Of a DNA stretch of 64,000 bases, positions 18,501-24,465 are shown one piece after another. Within the stretch, counting starts at the first letter, position 1. Every line of letters begins with the position of its first letter. Made by a program: the position numbers and the translations under genes. The notes beneath the pieces were generated by a model that saw only the letters and a program-made list of their open reading frames with translations, made no database searches and was not told the origin of the DNA. The stretch covers positions 248,001 to 312,000 of the forward strand of contig JBCBOS010000004.1 in the NCBI GenBank assembly GCA_039821145.1, written 5' to 3'. The stretch is from JBCCSZ01 sp039821145. Its GTDB lineage: Bacteria; Bacteroidota; Bacteroidia; Chitinophagales; Saprospiraceae.

Positions 18501-18736
18501 CGCATCAGGTATTTCCGCAATGTTTGAAGCAATTTGCCGTCCTTCTCCACTTCTTGAGAAGAGGGATCGAAATGCTTTTTTATTTTGGAATGAAGCTGCG
18601 GCGAACTCAGGTAGATGGCTTCCTCTATTTCTTGCCTGTCAAGCTCTCGGCCCATCCTTTCTTCCGAGATGTCAAAGTCGATGGACAAGAGGGGGGAACG
18701 CAAAATGAGATTCGGATGGAATATGTAATCTTTCAT
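15596..18736 (-). CDS. lanB: Class I lanthipeptide dehydratase LanB (full length)
   Basis: This 1046-residue enzyme has both domains of a class I lantibiotic dehydratase. The N-terminal glutamylation domain spans about residues 1-700, with the diagnostic RTRCTPFGLYASC near residue 83. The C-terminal elimination (SpaB-C/thiopeptide-type) domain spans about 745-1030, with WFFIRYNDPRPHLRFRV. Enzymes of this family transfer glutamate from Glu-tRNA to Ser/Thr of the precursor and then eliminate it to give Dha/Dhb. It is the last gene of the lanthipeptide run, 53 bp after lanC, and is the only dehydratase for four precursors. Start MKDYIFHPNLILRSP is the usual family opening. Confidence 0.95.
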   Translation of the reverse strand: MKDYIFHPNLILRSPLLSIDFDISEERMGRELDRQEIEEAIYLSSPQLHSKIKKHFDPSSQEVEKDGKLLQTLRKYLMRMRTRCTPFGLYASCAVVQWGKESQLQTSTQDRSRRTRLDMQFLCELIQHICSQPSFQNHLRYHPNNSIYQSFDRYRFVEYYLKEGIRYHQLSSVQWSEYLDKLLQAAQNGCRLDELATVIVDEDISFEEARTFVQQLVGAQLLVSELDANVTGTPILDRVISFLSKQEGEETAEFSSTLQTIKQSLEQLDANQFNNTKAYSDIHENIRQLGISFEESRLIQTDSFRSIPKGVLTDQIQSSLRNVFPLLHKLSRFVEDNNIEVFKSAFREKYEGEEKPLAEVLDTERGIGYPVGGNANMSTPLIESIGSNFKDTMKIDWTAQEILLFSMAQEAMHSKSMEIDLAKYEKDILKLEANPFPSPASMSAIFKVVEDQNGQSRIHFKGAFGPSATTLIGRFADGHQPIQTIVNDIAKHEEVFYQQQQIELAEIAHLPESRTGNILFRPAFRKYEIPYLAGSTLEKDCQLDISDLMVSIKNDEVVIRSKKLNKRVLPRLGNAHNYEFRSLPIYQFLGDLQFQSINNGFYFEWGILKTEFTYLPRVTYQGVILARAQWNFSEREIKKLRANPAATLQAWKEQYQLPDLVVLLEGDNELLINVNDPLSVEILLMESKKSDFVTLLEFLFSTDNPLLKDQNGSTYTNEFIAFLLKKQSGETAPDFPQPQASQISICRTFPPGTEWVYFKLYCGYKTSDKVIAEYLLPFAEKMKAEEKIDKWFFIRYNDPRPHLRFRVLAKDRQLIGDIICRFYELLEPLSSHSVIHDIQLGTYTRELERYGGNLIELAESIFHADSKCIANFINLIEGDEGEKYRWFFALLSIDQLLEDFGIGLEDKLRLSESLKKGFAEEFKVNKNIKDQINDKYRTHRQEITQLFQPGSELREEMMPAIDLLEERGEEMAKYIAIYQQNKDQFDYRELLDSYIHMICNRLFISNQRKHELVIYDFLFKIYMSLKMRSLSKSKKLSIRKMKKEVS

Positions 18737-18789
18737 AGGAAAATACGCTTGTTTTTAGAAATTCATAGCTCAGAAACTGTTGCATTTTT

Positions 18790-19962
18790 TCAGCTCAACA
18801 ACAGGCACTCGTCCCAGGCAGCACAGTCTTGGTTCAGGTGCGAAAGCAGGGAAAGTCCCACACCAGATACCCCGCCGAGTAGGCTGTATTCGGGAACCCA
18901 ATTTGGTTGGTACCAGGTCTTGTAGCCAGCGAGGCCATCGTCGAATGTTGCCACCTTCAATGTCTGCTCAACCCAATTGTCTGCCGCCTCTCGAAATTCT
19001 GCCAGTCCTGTGTTGTAGTACATTCGATTGTACATGTGCACCAGCCCAGCTGTCCCGTGGCAGAGGCCAGCATCATTGATCCCAGCATCCTCCAATGTTT
19101 TGCGCTGGAGGGTATTTCGGTAAATGTCGATGGCTTCCTCTTGGTAGGAGCTTTCTGCCAGTGAAGTTCCCGCCTGCCAAAACGCTTGTCCAATGCCCAT
19201 CTCTCCATAACACCACGATAGGCGTGCATAGGCGTTTTCCAATTCTCCCTTCTCATTGAAAAAACAATGACCGGGATACACATTGGCAGGTCCTTTTGAT
19301 TTGGTATGCTTCAAAAAGTTGATCACTCTGGTGAGCCTATCCTGAAGCTCAGGGTGGTCTGCCGTTGTTTGCCTACTCAGAAATTTGCTGATGATGCTGA
19401 TGATGGCTGCACTGCCATGTGCCAGAGACAAGTTGACGACATCGCTGCTGCTGTGGTCTTCGTCGTATATTTTTGAAATCCAATAGAGGTCGTCTCCTTC
19501 CTGACTGTCTTCAAATAGGATGGAAAATATCTTTTGAACAACATCCACTTTCTCTCTTTGGGTAAAATAAAATGCCGATCCAAGCGATCCATGCATGAAG
19601 TCAGAGACCTCTTGGTGGACATCCAGATGACTCTCAATGAACCCATCTAGGCCATCGACCATCTCCAACACATCGCTGGAGACGGCCTCCTCTCTGTAGA
19701 GAAAATCGAGGAGCCAAGCGGCACCAGATACTCCATTGGCAAAAAACAAATTGTCAAAAGAATAAATCCCTTCGATCATTTCAGTCAAAGAGTCTTGAAA
19801 AGCAGAAAAGGCCTCTTCCTCTTTGGTGTGCTTGTAGTACATATACAAGAAAAGGCAAAGCCCTGCTTGTCCCGAGAACAGTCCAGGGGGCAAGTAGGGT
19901 TGCTTTCTACAGGCCAGAAATATTTCGTGGATTTTCTGTTCGATGTCTTCCTTGCCGATCAT
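18790..19962 (-). CDS. lanC: Lanthionine synthetase C family cyclase LanC
   Basis: This ~390-residue zinc enzyme adds Cys thiols to dehydrated residues to close (methyl)lanthionine rings. The three zinc ligands are present: C251 (SWCYGEMG), C301 and H302 (GLCHGTAGL). Other family features are LPPGLFSGQAGL near residue 25 and HGSAAIISII in the middle. The start MIGKEDIEQKIHEIF at 19962 is chosen because the longer frame, up to 20070, would overlap most of the core region of the first precursor gene. It lies 32 bp after that precursor and is probably transcribed with it. Confidence 0.93.
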   Translation of the reverse strand: MIGKEDIEQKIHEIFLACRKQPYLPPGLFSGQAGLCLFLYMYYKHTKEEEAFSAFQDSLTEMIEGIYSFDNLFFANGVSGAAWLLDFLYREEAVSSDVLEMVDGLDGFIESHLDVHQEVSDFMHGSLGSAFYFTQREKVDVVQKIFSILFEDSQEGDDLYWISKIYDEDHSSSDVVNLSLAHGSAAIISIISKFLSRQTTADHPELQDRLTRVINFLKHTKSKGPANVYPGHCFFNEKGELENAYARLSWCYGEMGIGQAFWQAGTSLAESSYQEEAIDIYRNTLQRKTLEDAGINDAGLCHGTAGLVHMYNRMYYNTGLAEFREAADNWVEQTLKVATFDDGLAGYKTWYQPNWVPEYSLLGGVSGVGLSLLSHLNQDCAAWDECLLLS

Positions 19963-19994
19963 GCGATCACAATTGTTGTAAGGATGAGAGAAAC

Positions 19995-20189
19995 TTAGCT
20001 CTTCGGAGTCTTGCACCAGATACCTCTTGTCACACTCGACGTAGCACAGCCGCACTTGATGTGTGTACAAGATTTGCCAACTGACATGATGTGTACACCA
20101 CCCAGTACCTCATTGGCTTGAGAGTCGTTGAGCTTGGCCACTGTCATTTTGTCCAAATTTAGCTTTGTTTGAATTTTACTTTTCTTCAT
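19995..20189 (-). CDS. lanA1: Lanthipeptide precursor 1
   Basis: This 64-residue precursor has the leader MKKSKIQTKLNLDKMTVAKL and ends its leader in EVLGG, the cleavage site for the C39 exporter. The core (about 33 residues) has four Cys (SVGKSCT, IKCGC, GIWC) and many Ser/Thr. It shares GKxCT and (R/K)GIWC with the precursors at 20512 and 20899, and is the only one with a fourth Cys. The ATG at 20189 is preferred over 20216 because all paralogues begin MKKxKIQ. It is followed directly by lanC and lanB, so it is probably the main precursor for co-expression with the modifying enzymes. Confidence 0.92.
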   Translation of the reverse strand: MKKSKIQTKLNLDKMTVAKLNDSQANEVLGGVHIMSVGKSCTHIKCGCATSSVTRGIWCKTPKS

Positions 20190-20265
20190 TTCCTTATATT
20201 TTTTGGCCATTTGCAAAGAGAAGGAATTTTCTCATCGATGGCCTGGATGAACAATTTTGTACTGA

Positions 20266-20300
20266 TAAAAATACAGCAACCCACGGCCAATATTTGACCG
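20266..20300 (-). promoter_or_regulatory. Promoter of precursor 1 (shared lanthipeptide box)
   Basis: On the minus strand the box CGGTCAAATATTGGCCG (20284-20300) is followed after exactly 10 nt by TATTTTTA (20266-20273), one base off TAnnTTTG. Box and spacing recur before the other three precursors. The leader to the ATG is about 77 nt. This copy lacks the CGAAAT palindrome; instead GAGAAGGAATTTTCTC at 20218-20233 is a different inverted repeat. Confidence 0.75.
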
Positions 20301-20419
20301 TATGGACCAGAGAGGTGGTACGGTTGGTACTCGGTGGCTGCACATACTTTGTGCATATGGTGATTGCGTGAGGAGGGGTCAGCTAGAGCAGTGATCGGGT
20401 TGCGCGCAGGCAAAAGATG

Positions 20420-20498
20420 AATGGTGGATTAAATCCATAAACTTAACCCACCATTTGATTTTCATCTACTGATACTCAATTCAAAATTGATTGAGTAT
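20420..20498 (-). terminator. Two successive hairpins after precursor 2
   Basis: Hairpin one pairs ATACTCAAT (20472-20480) with ATTGAGTAT (20490-20498). Hairpin two pairs 13-base arms 20420-20432 and 20443-20455 with one mismatch. They start 14 bp after the precursor 2 stop and lie upstream of the precursor 1 promoter, so they probably end or stabilise the precursor 2 transcript. No strong T run follows, so termination may be partial. The first eight bases of hairpin one after its opening A match the end of the MITE at 21185. Confidence 0.55.
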
Positions 20499-20511
20499 GG
20501 ACTGGTGTGAA

Positions 20512-20703
20512 TTAGTTATTCTTGGGGCACCAGATTCCTTTGGACTGATTGGAAGTGGAGCAGCCACCATTTACTTTGGTACACTTCTTACCGATGGAGA
20601 GGATTCCTTTTCCACCTACCACTTCGTTTGCTTGGTCGTCGTTGAGCTTGGCAACAGTCATTTTGTCTAGGCTCAGCTTGCCTTGGATTTTACCTTTTTT
20701 CAT
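20512..20703 (-). CDS. lanA2: Lanthipeptide precursor 2
   Basis: This 63-residue precursor has the leader MKKGKIQGKLSLDKMTVAKL and ends in EVVGG. The core (about 32 residues) carries three Cys in the pattern SIGKKCT-x4-GGC-x-S/T...KGIWC, plus several Ser/Thr. It is closest to precursor 3 in core layout (KG(I/F)LSIGKKCT, NGGC) and shares the leader with all. It has its own promoter and a pair of hairpins downstream, so it can be made independently of lanBC. Confidence 0.92.
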   Translation of the reverse strand: MKKGKIQGKLSLDKMTVAKLNDDQANEVVGGKGILSIGKKCTKVNGGCSTSNQSKGIWCPKNN

Positions 20704-20772
20704 TGTCTTAGAATTTGTGAATATTATGCTTACTCTGTCGCAGTTGACTGCAGGGTTTTCAGCATCCCCCTA

Positions 20773-20787
20773 CGAAATGTGATTTCG
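20773..20787. promoter_or_regulatory. Palindrome in leader of precursor 2
   Basis: CGAAATGTGATTTCG is an inverted repeat of CGAAAT around GTG. It lies 20 nt downstream of the -7 box, which puts it just after the expected transcription start. The same element at the same distance occurs before precursors 3 and 4. It could be an operator or the first hairpin of the leader RNA. Confidence 0.6.
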
Positions 20788-20806
20788 TTTAACAACATTG
20801 TCATCA

Positions 20807-20841
20807 CAATACTAAGATGTTGCACGGCCAATATTTGTCCG
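20807..20841 (-). promoter_or_regulatory. Promoter of precursor 2 (shared lanthipeptide box)
   Basis: The minus-strand box CGGACAAATATTGGCCG (20825-20841), a 10-nt spacer and TAGTATTG (20807-20814) form the promoter. The leader is about 104 nt. The block from the box to the end of the palindrome is also conserved in sequence with the precursor 3 and 4 promoters, which indicates duplication of gene plus promoter. Confidence 0.78.
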
Positions 20842-20898
20842 TACCAAAAAATTGTAAACAGCTTGTATGGCAAAGACAACGGAGTCAATTTGCGATCC

Positions 20899-21081
20899 CT
20901 ATGAGCTGCACCAAATCCCTCTGGATGGATGCTTTCCACAACCGCCGTTGAAGGTGGTACACTTCTTGCCAATGGACAAAAAGCCTTTGCCACCCAGTAC
21001 CTCATCTACTTCGCTGGCACCAAGTTTTCCCACCATCATTTTATCCAAGTCGAGCTTGGTTTGAATCTTAGTCTTTTTCAT
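20899..21081 (-). CDS. lanA3: Lanthipeptide precursor 3
   Basis: This 60-residue precursor has the leader MKKTKIQTKLDLDKMMVGKL and ends in EVLGG. The core (about 29 residues) is KGFLSIGKKCT...NGGC...RGIWCSS with three Cys and few Ser/Thr. It is a near paralogue of precursor 2, with changes concentrated in the middle of the core and the leader. Its promoter is intact, but a 179-bp mobile element sits between promoter and gene, so expression or RNA structure is likely altered. Confidence 0.9.
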   Translation of the reverse strand: MKKTKIQTKLDLDKMMVGKLGASEVDEVLGGKGFLSIGKKCTTFNGGCGKHPSRGIWCSS

Positions 21082-21150
21082 TTTTTCAGAATTAAAGATG
21101 TGACGCCTACTCTGTTGAAGCTGGTCAGCAGGGTTTTCAGCATTCCCCCA

Positions 21151-21165
21151 CGAAATGTCATTTCG
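21151..21165. promoter_or_regulatory. Palindrome in leader of precursor 3
   Basis: CGAAATGTCATTTCG is a perfect palindrome apart from its centre. If the MITE and its TA duplication are removed, it lies 20 nt from the -7 box, the same as before precursors 2 and 4. Confidence 0.65.
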
Positions 21166-21184
21166 ATTGACAATCTTGTTATTA

Positions 21185-21363
21185 TACTCAATCCAAAGTG
21201 GTTTGGGACTTCGTCTACTTTTTTCTTTTGTCCCAACTCTGCCCTACCTCCGGTAGGCAGGGTTTGAAAGCCTCGCCGATGCTACGGCATCGCCTACGTT
21301 TTCAGCCTTGATTTGGAACAAAATAAATTCAGTTTACTCGCCCAAACCACTATGTAATGAGTA
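21185..21363. mobile_element. MITE of IS630/Tc1-mariner type (179 bp, TA target duplication)
   Basis: The terminal inverted repeats are 23 bp with 20 matches: the left end begins TACTCAATCC and runs into AGTGGTTTGGG (to 21207), and the right end begins CCCAAACCACT (21341) and ends ATGAGTA. A TA dinucleotide flanks each side (21183-21184 and 21364-21365). The inside has two small hairpins (around CCGGTAGG and GATGCTACGGCATC) and no ORF. Comparison with the precursor 2 promoter shows exactly 181 extra bases (179 + TA), so the element defines its own empty site. It inserted just downstream of the -7 box. Confidence 0.85.
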
Positions 21364-21365
21364 TA

Positions 21366-21400
21366 CAATGGTAAGGCAATGCGCGGCCAATATTTGTCCG
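21366..21400 (-). promoter_or_regulatory. Promoter of precursor 3 (shared lanthipeptide box)
   Basis: The minus-strand box CGGACAAATATTGGCCG (21384-21400) is identical to that of precursor 2; then come 10 nt and TACCATTG (21366-21373). The MITE begins 2 bp further downstream, so transcription would start inside or at the edge of the element. The leader is about 285 nt, which equals 104 + 181. Confidence 0.78.
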
Positions 21401-21442
21401 CCGCCAAAAGGAGCTTGGGGAAAGGATTTGTCAGAAGATGTG

Positions 21443-22774
21443 TTATTGTACTTTTTCTCTTTTCTTTCTCTCTTCCAATGCTTTCTTCATTTTCGCCAAT
21501 CTCTTTGGTCCCATGTTGTTTTCTGGAACCAAATACAGGAGGTAGTCCCAATCGGTATAGGGCTTTCTCATGTAGCGATTGAAGACCACAGCATCCATTA
21601 CTTTCGCAATGTCATTGGTCATGTATTGGTGCCCGAGCGGGCGTGAGACATAGTTTTGCAAAGAAAGATTTTGAAGAGGGAGGAAGTAGTTGTCGTTTGG
21701 CGATTTTCCAATTAGGTATTCCAGGCTGTTTGTCTTGGGCTGGGCAAGCGTACTCATCCCAAAAGCACCAAAGGAACCTTCATGGGCGATGAAGCCAATG
21801 GTATAGACGGCGTCCCCGTATTTCTCCTTGACGTAGTCGCCCATCATGGAGTGAGTGAGGTAGTAGTCACCCAATGCCTTTCGGATTCTTTCTTCTTCCA
21901 TTTGTACCGTTGAGGAGTTGTAGAGAAAATGACTTGTTGCCCCCCAGCAGATGATCTTTTTGCCAGGGTATTTTTCTTTGAGCCATGTCAAATTTTCTGC
22001 CATTTTCTGGTCCCTGTCATCTGTACCCAAGCTGTGGTCAGAGACAAAAACCTTCAATCCCGTCAGCGTCTGACGCCAAAAGGAGGATCGCTCACTGTTC
22101 GGATTGCTTTCGACCAAGTCTATGAGTCTTTGCGCACAAGTCATGTATTGAGTGGCCTTCTTCTTTTTGACCTTTTCCAAGGCCCTCGTTGTGTTGATGA
22201 AGGCCTGCAGTTTTTCGATGTCTTTTTGATAAGGAGTCACATCTGCAAAAGAAGCGATGTATGCTGTGAGGTCTTTGGCAAAATAATCCACTCCTATTTT
22301 GCCCGTCAGTTGCGAATCGAAGCCAGCAATCATCAGTGGATCTTGTACCATCTGCTGGCCCACGTATTCAAAGAGGGGATTGAACTCTTCCAAAGTCGAC
22401 CACATTGGGTTGAGTCCTTTGGCGAACGCGTCTTTGGCATCATGGCCTTGTTGCATCATGGACCAAGCCCTGTCGCATTCGTACAAACTGCTCTCGAAGG
22501 CAAGTATCTCAAAGCCCATCTCTTGGTGAAGGTATTTGATCAACTTGATCTTGGTCTGAAAAGTGGTGGCATCCCCATGAGACTGTTCACCCAACATGAC
22601 GATTTCCGCTTCGCCGATTTTCTCTTTGAGGCGTTCGTAGCCTTCAAAGTTTTCGTCATCTCCCGTCACTTCGTGTAGATCGATCAATTCTGCAGTCACC
22701 TCTTTCTGTGAGCTGGGCTGTGCAAAAAGAAAAAAGGGAAAGAGTACACAAAGCAGGATCAGTTCATTTTTCAT
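21443..22774 (-). CDS. Exported erythromycin-esterase-like protein
   Basis: This 443-residue protein starts at MKNELILLCVLFPFFLFAQ, a signal peptide. The mature part belongs to the erythromycin esterase/succinoglycan family (PF05139). Conserved family residues are H66 (LGEQSHGDA) and E94 (AFESS), with a later HFLY...YY region typical of the fold. Family members hydrolyse macrolactone esters, but most bacterial members have unknown substrates. Here it sits between the oxygenase gene and precursor 3 on the same strand, so a role in processing, self-protection or detoxification of the exported peptide is possible but unproven. Export makes a cytoplasmic antibiotic-resistance role unlikely. Confidence 0.85.
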   Translation of the reverse strand: MKNELILLCVLFPFFLFAQPSSQKEVTAELIDLHEVTGDDENFEGYERLKEKIGEAEIVMLGEQSHGDATTFQTKIKLIKYLHQEMGFEILAFESSLYECDRAWSMMQQGHDAKDAFAKGLNPMWSTLEEFNPLFEYVGQQMVQDPLMIAGFDSQLTGKIGVDYFAKDLTAYIASFADVTPYQKDIEKLQAFINTTRALEKVKKKKATQYMTCAQRLIDLVESNPNSERSSFWRQTLTGLKVFVSDHSLGTDDRDQKMAENLTWLKEKYPGKKIICWGATSHFLYNSSTVQMEEERIRKALGDYYLTHSMMGDYVKEKYGDAVYTIGFIAHEGSFGAFGMSTLAQPKTNSLEYLIGKSPNDNYFLPLQNLSLQNYVSRPLGHQYMTNDIAKVMDAVVFNRYMRKPYTDWDYLLYLVPENNMGPKRLAKMKKALEERKKREKVQ

Positions 22775-22841
22775 GGCAATACGGATGGTGAGGCAAGAAA
22801 GCCAATGATTGATTGTTGTTGATAGATGATGGTGCCGGGGT

Positions 22842-24110
22842 TCAGTCCAACAAAATTCCTCCATAGCTGTAAAACAATTTGACAAGATAAACCACATCCT
22901 CCCGTTCCAGCTCCTCTTTCAACAACTCTGCGAAAGCAGAAAACTTGAGTTCTTCTCCCTCGTTCAGCATTTCCAAAATGGAGACCAAAGCTGGAGTTTC
23001 TTCCTGCACATCGCCAAAACTCAAGGGAATGATTCTGTTGCGAATGTACAAAGTTAACTTGTCTTGGTCAAGCAACCACTTGATCTGAAACGGAGAATTT
23101 ATCCTAATGGTGCAATTGCGAACGTCCTGATCGCCCAGTGGCTTCAATTGTGGTGCAGCTGCCATTCCTTGGTTGCTCTGTCTTTTCAACATCTCGTGCT
23201 GGATGTTTTGGGTCAGCCAGGAGGCATCGCCAATTTTTTGCTCTGCTTCTTTCAAATCCATGTAATCGACTTCTTCTGGCTCGTATTGGGGAGTCGATTC
23301 TTGAAAGGATTCGGCCAAATGCTGAGAGACAAAGTTCTGGATGGCATTGGCGATGAGTCGGCCTTGATCCAACCTGTTGAAGGCAATGGCCAGTCCGATG
23401 GTAAACTCATCCACATGCGCAATGTGATAGTGTTGGGTGGGCAAAAAATAGAAATCGTTTGACTCGATGAGATGACTCCTTCCGTGGGGGAGTAATTTGG
23501 GCAGTTCGCTTTCGCAGTAGTAGCGCAGCTGATTGATCCCGTGGCGATCGATGATGTCGGCCACCACTTCTTTCTCCCAAAACCACATCTTCTTTTTCCC
23601 TTTCCCGATCATGGTGTGAATGGCCCGTCCTTCCCCTGCATCAAAGTGGACCCCAAAGGGCGTATAATTGTAATGCCCGATGACGAGAGCTGTTGTCCAT
23701 TCAAACTGAGGCAGTCCGTATCGCTCGATCATCGGCTGCAAAAAATGGGTCACTCGCTTTGCCAGTGGTTCGTGAAACTGTTCGGGGGATTGCAAGAGGA
23801 TGCTTGCCCTTTTGTCCTCGAAAAGACCGTAGTACAGTTCCTCCATGCTTTTGTCCGACTGAAACGGCAGCTTGTAAAGGAGCTGATCATATCTGTCTCT
23901 CTTGTCTCCCTTCACCCCCATGTCAATGCCCAAGACCGCCTGATAGAATGGTTGCTTGGCCCATTGGAAAAATATTTTTTTTACTTCCTCTTCGGTCAAA
24001 AGAGGAGGGGAGAAAAAGTCTTTGTAGATGACTGGCTCTTCAAATTTTTTGGAGTCAGTATACAGCGCATCCCAAAAGGTGGCATTGCTGGCGGCGCGAT
24101 TGACATTCAT
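22842..24110 (-). CDS. JmjC/cupin-like Fe(II)/2-oxoglutarate oxygenase of the lanthipeptide locus
   Basis: This 422-residue cytoplasmic protein has a JmjC-type double-stranded beta-helix. The iron ligands are probably H155 and D157 (GVHFDAGEG) and H232 (HIAHVDEF). The strand between them, TMIGKGKKKMWFWEKE, is typical of peptide and ribosomal-protein hydroxylases. The C-terminal ~150 residues (after QGRLIANAIQNF) form a helical plus winged-helix-like region such as is seen in dimeric JmjC hydroxylases. It lies between precursor 4 and the esterase-like gene, so hydroxylation of a core residue (Asn, His, Lys or Pro) is the natural guess. Start MNVNRAASNATFWDALY is plausible; no other close ATG fits. 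Confidence 0.78.
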   Translation of the reverse strand: MNVNRAASNATFWDALYTDSKKFEEPVIYKDFFSPPLLTEEEVKKIFFQWAKQPFYQAVLGIDMGVKGDKRDRYDQLLYKLPFQSDKSMEELYYGLFEDKRASILLQSPEQFHEPLAKRVTHFLQPMIERYGLPQFEWTTALVIGHYNYTPFGVHFDAGEGRAIHTMIGKGKKKMWFWEKEVVADIIDRHGINQLRYYCESELPKLLPHGRSHLIESNDFYFLPTQHYHIAHVDEFTIGLAIAFNRLDQGRLIANAIQNFVSQHLAESFQESTPQYEPEEVDYMDLKEAEQKIGDASWLTQNIQHEMLKRQSNQGMAAAPQLKPLGDQDVRNCTIRINSPFQIKWLLDQDKLTLYIRNRIIPLSFGDVQEETPALVSILEMLNEGEELKFSAFAELLKEELEREDVVYLVKLFYSYGGILLD

Positions 24111-24143
24111 GTTGATTCAATTTAAAAGCTTCTCAAATACTCG

Positions 24144-24177
24144 GTGCTCTGTGGCGCAGCGGTACGCCACAGAGCAC
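24144..24177 (-). terminator. Strong hairpin between precursor 4 and oxygenase gene
   Basis: The arms GTGCTCTGTGGCG (24144-24156) and CGCCACAGAGCAC (24165-24177) form a perfect 13-bp stem with an 8-nt loop. No T run follows on the minus strand, so it is more likely a stabilising or partial-termination hairpin that keeps precursor mRNA in excess over the downstream enzyme genes. This is a known arrangement in lanthipeptide operons. Confidence 0.65.
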
Positions 24178-24196
24178 AAATTCCATCAGATCAGAA

Positions 24197-24382
24197 TCAG
24201 TTTTTCTTGCAAAAGATTCCCTTGGTCAAGATGGAAGGATGGCACTTCTTTTTCTTGGTGTTGCAGTTCAACAAAGAGGCAGCAGCGGCACCTCCTACGA
24301 CAGCATGGGCATGGTGATCGTTCAGCTGGGCAATGGTCATTTTGTCCAAGCTCAACTTCTTTTGGATTTTTCCTTTTTTCAT
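24197..24382 (-). CDS. lanA4: Lanthipeptide precursor 4 (divergent core)
   Basis: This 61-residue precursor has the leader MKKGKIQKKLSLDKMTIAQL and ends in AVVGG. The ATG at 24391 would add MKT; the paralogues support 24382. The core (about 30 residues) begins with an Ala-rich stretch and carries three Cys (LLNCNT, KKKKCHPS, KGIFC) with a Lys-rich middle, so it keeps only the Cys number and the (R/K)GI(W/F)C end of the family. It sits directly before the oxygenase and esterase-like genes and may be their dedicated substrate. Confidence 0.9.
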   Translation of the reverse strand: MKKGKIQKKLSLDKMTIAQLNDHHAHAVVGGAAAASLLNCNTKKKKCHPSILTKGIFCKKN

Positions 24383-24465
24383 CGTTTTCAATTTTTATCG
24401 TTTATACTTTTGCTGTGGCTACTGGTTGTCACTGGCGAAGACATTCGATCAAAGAATGACCGATA

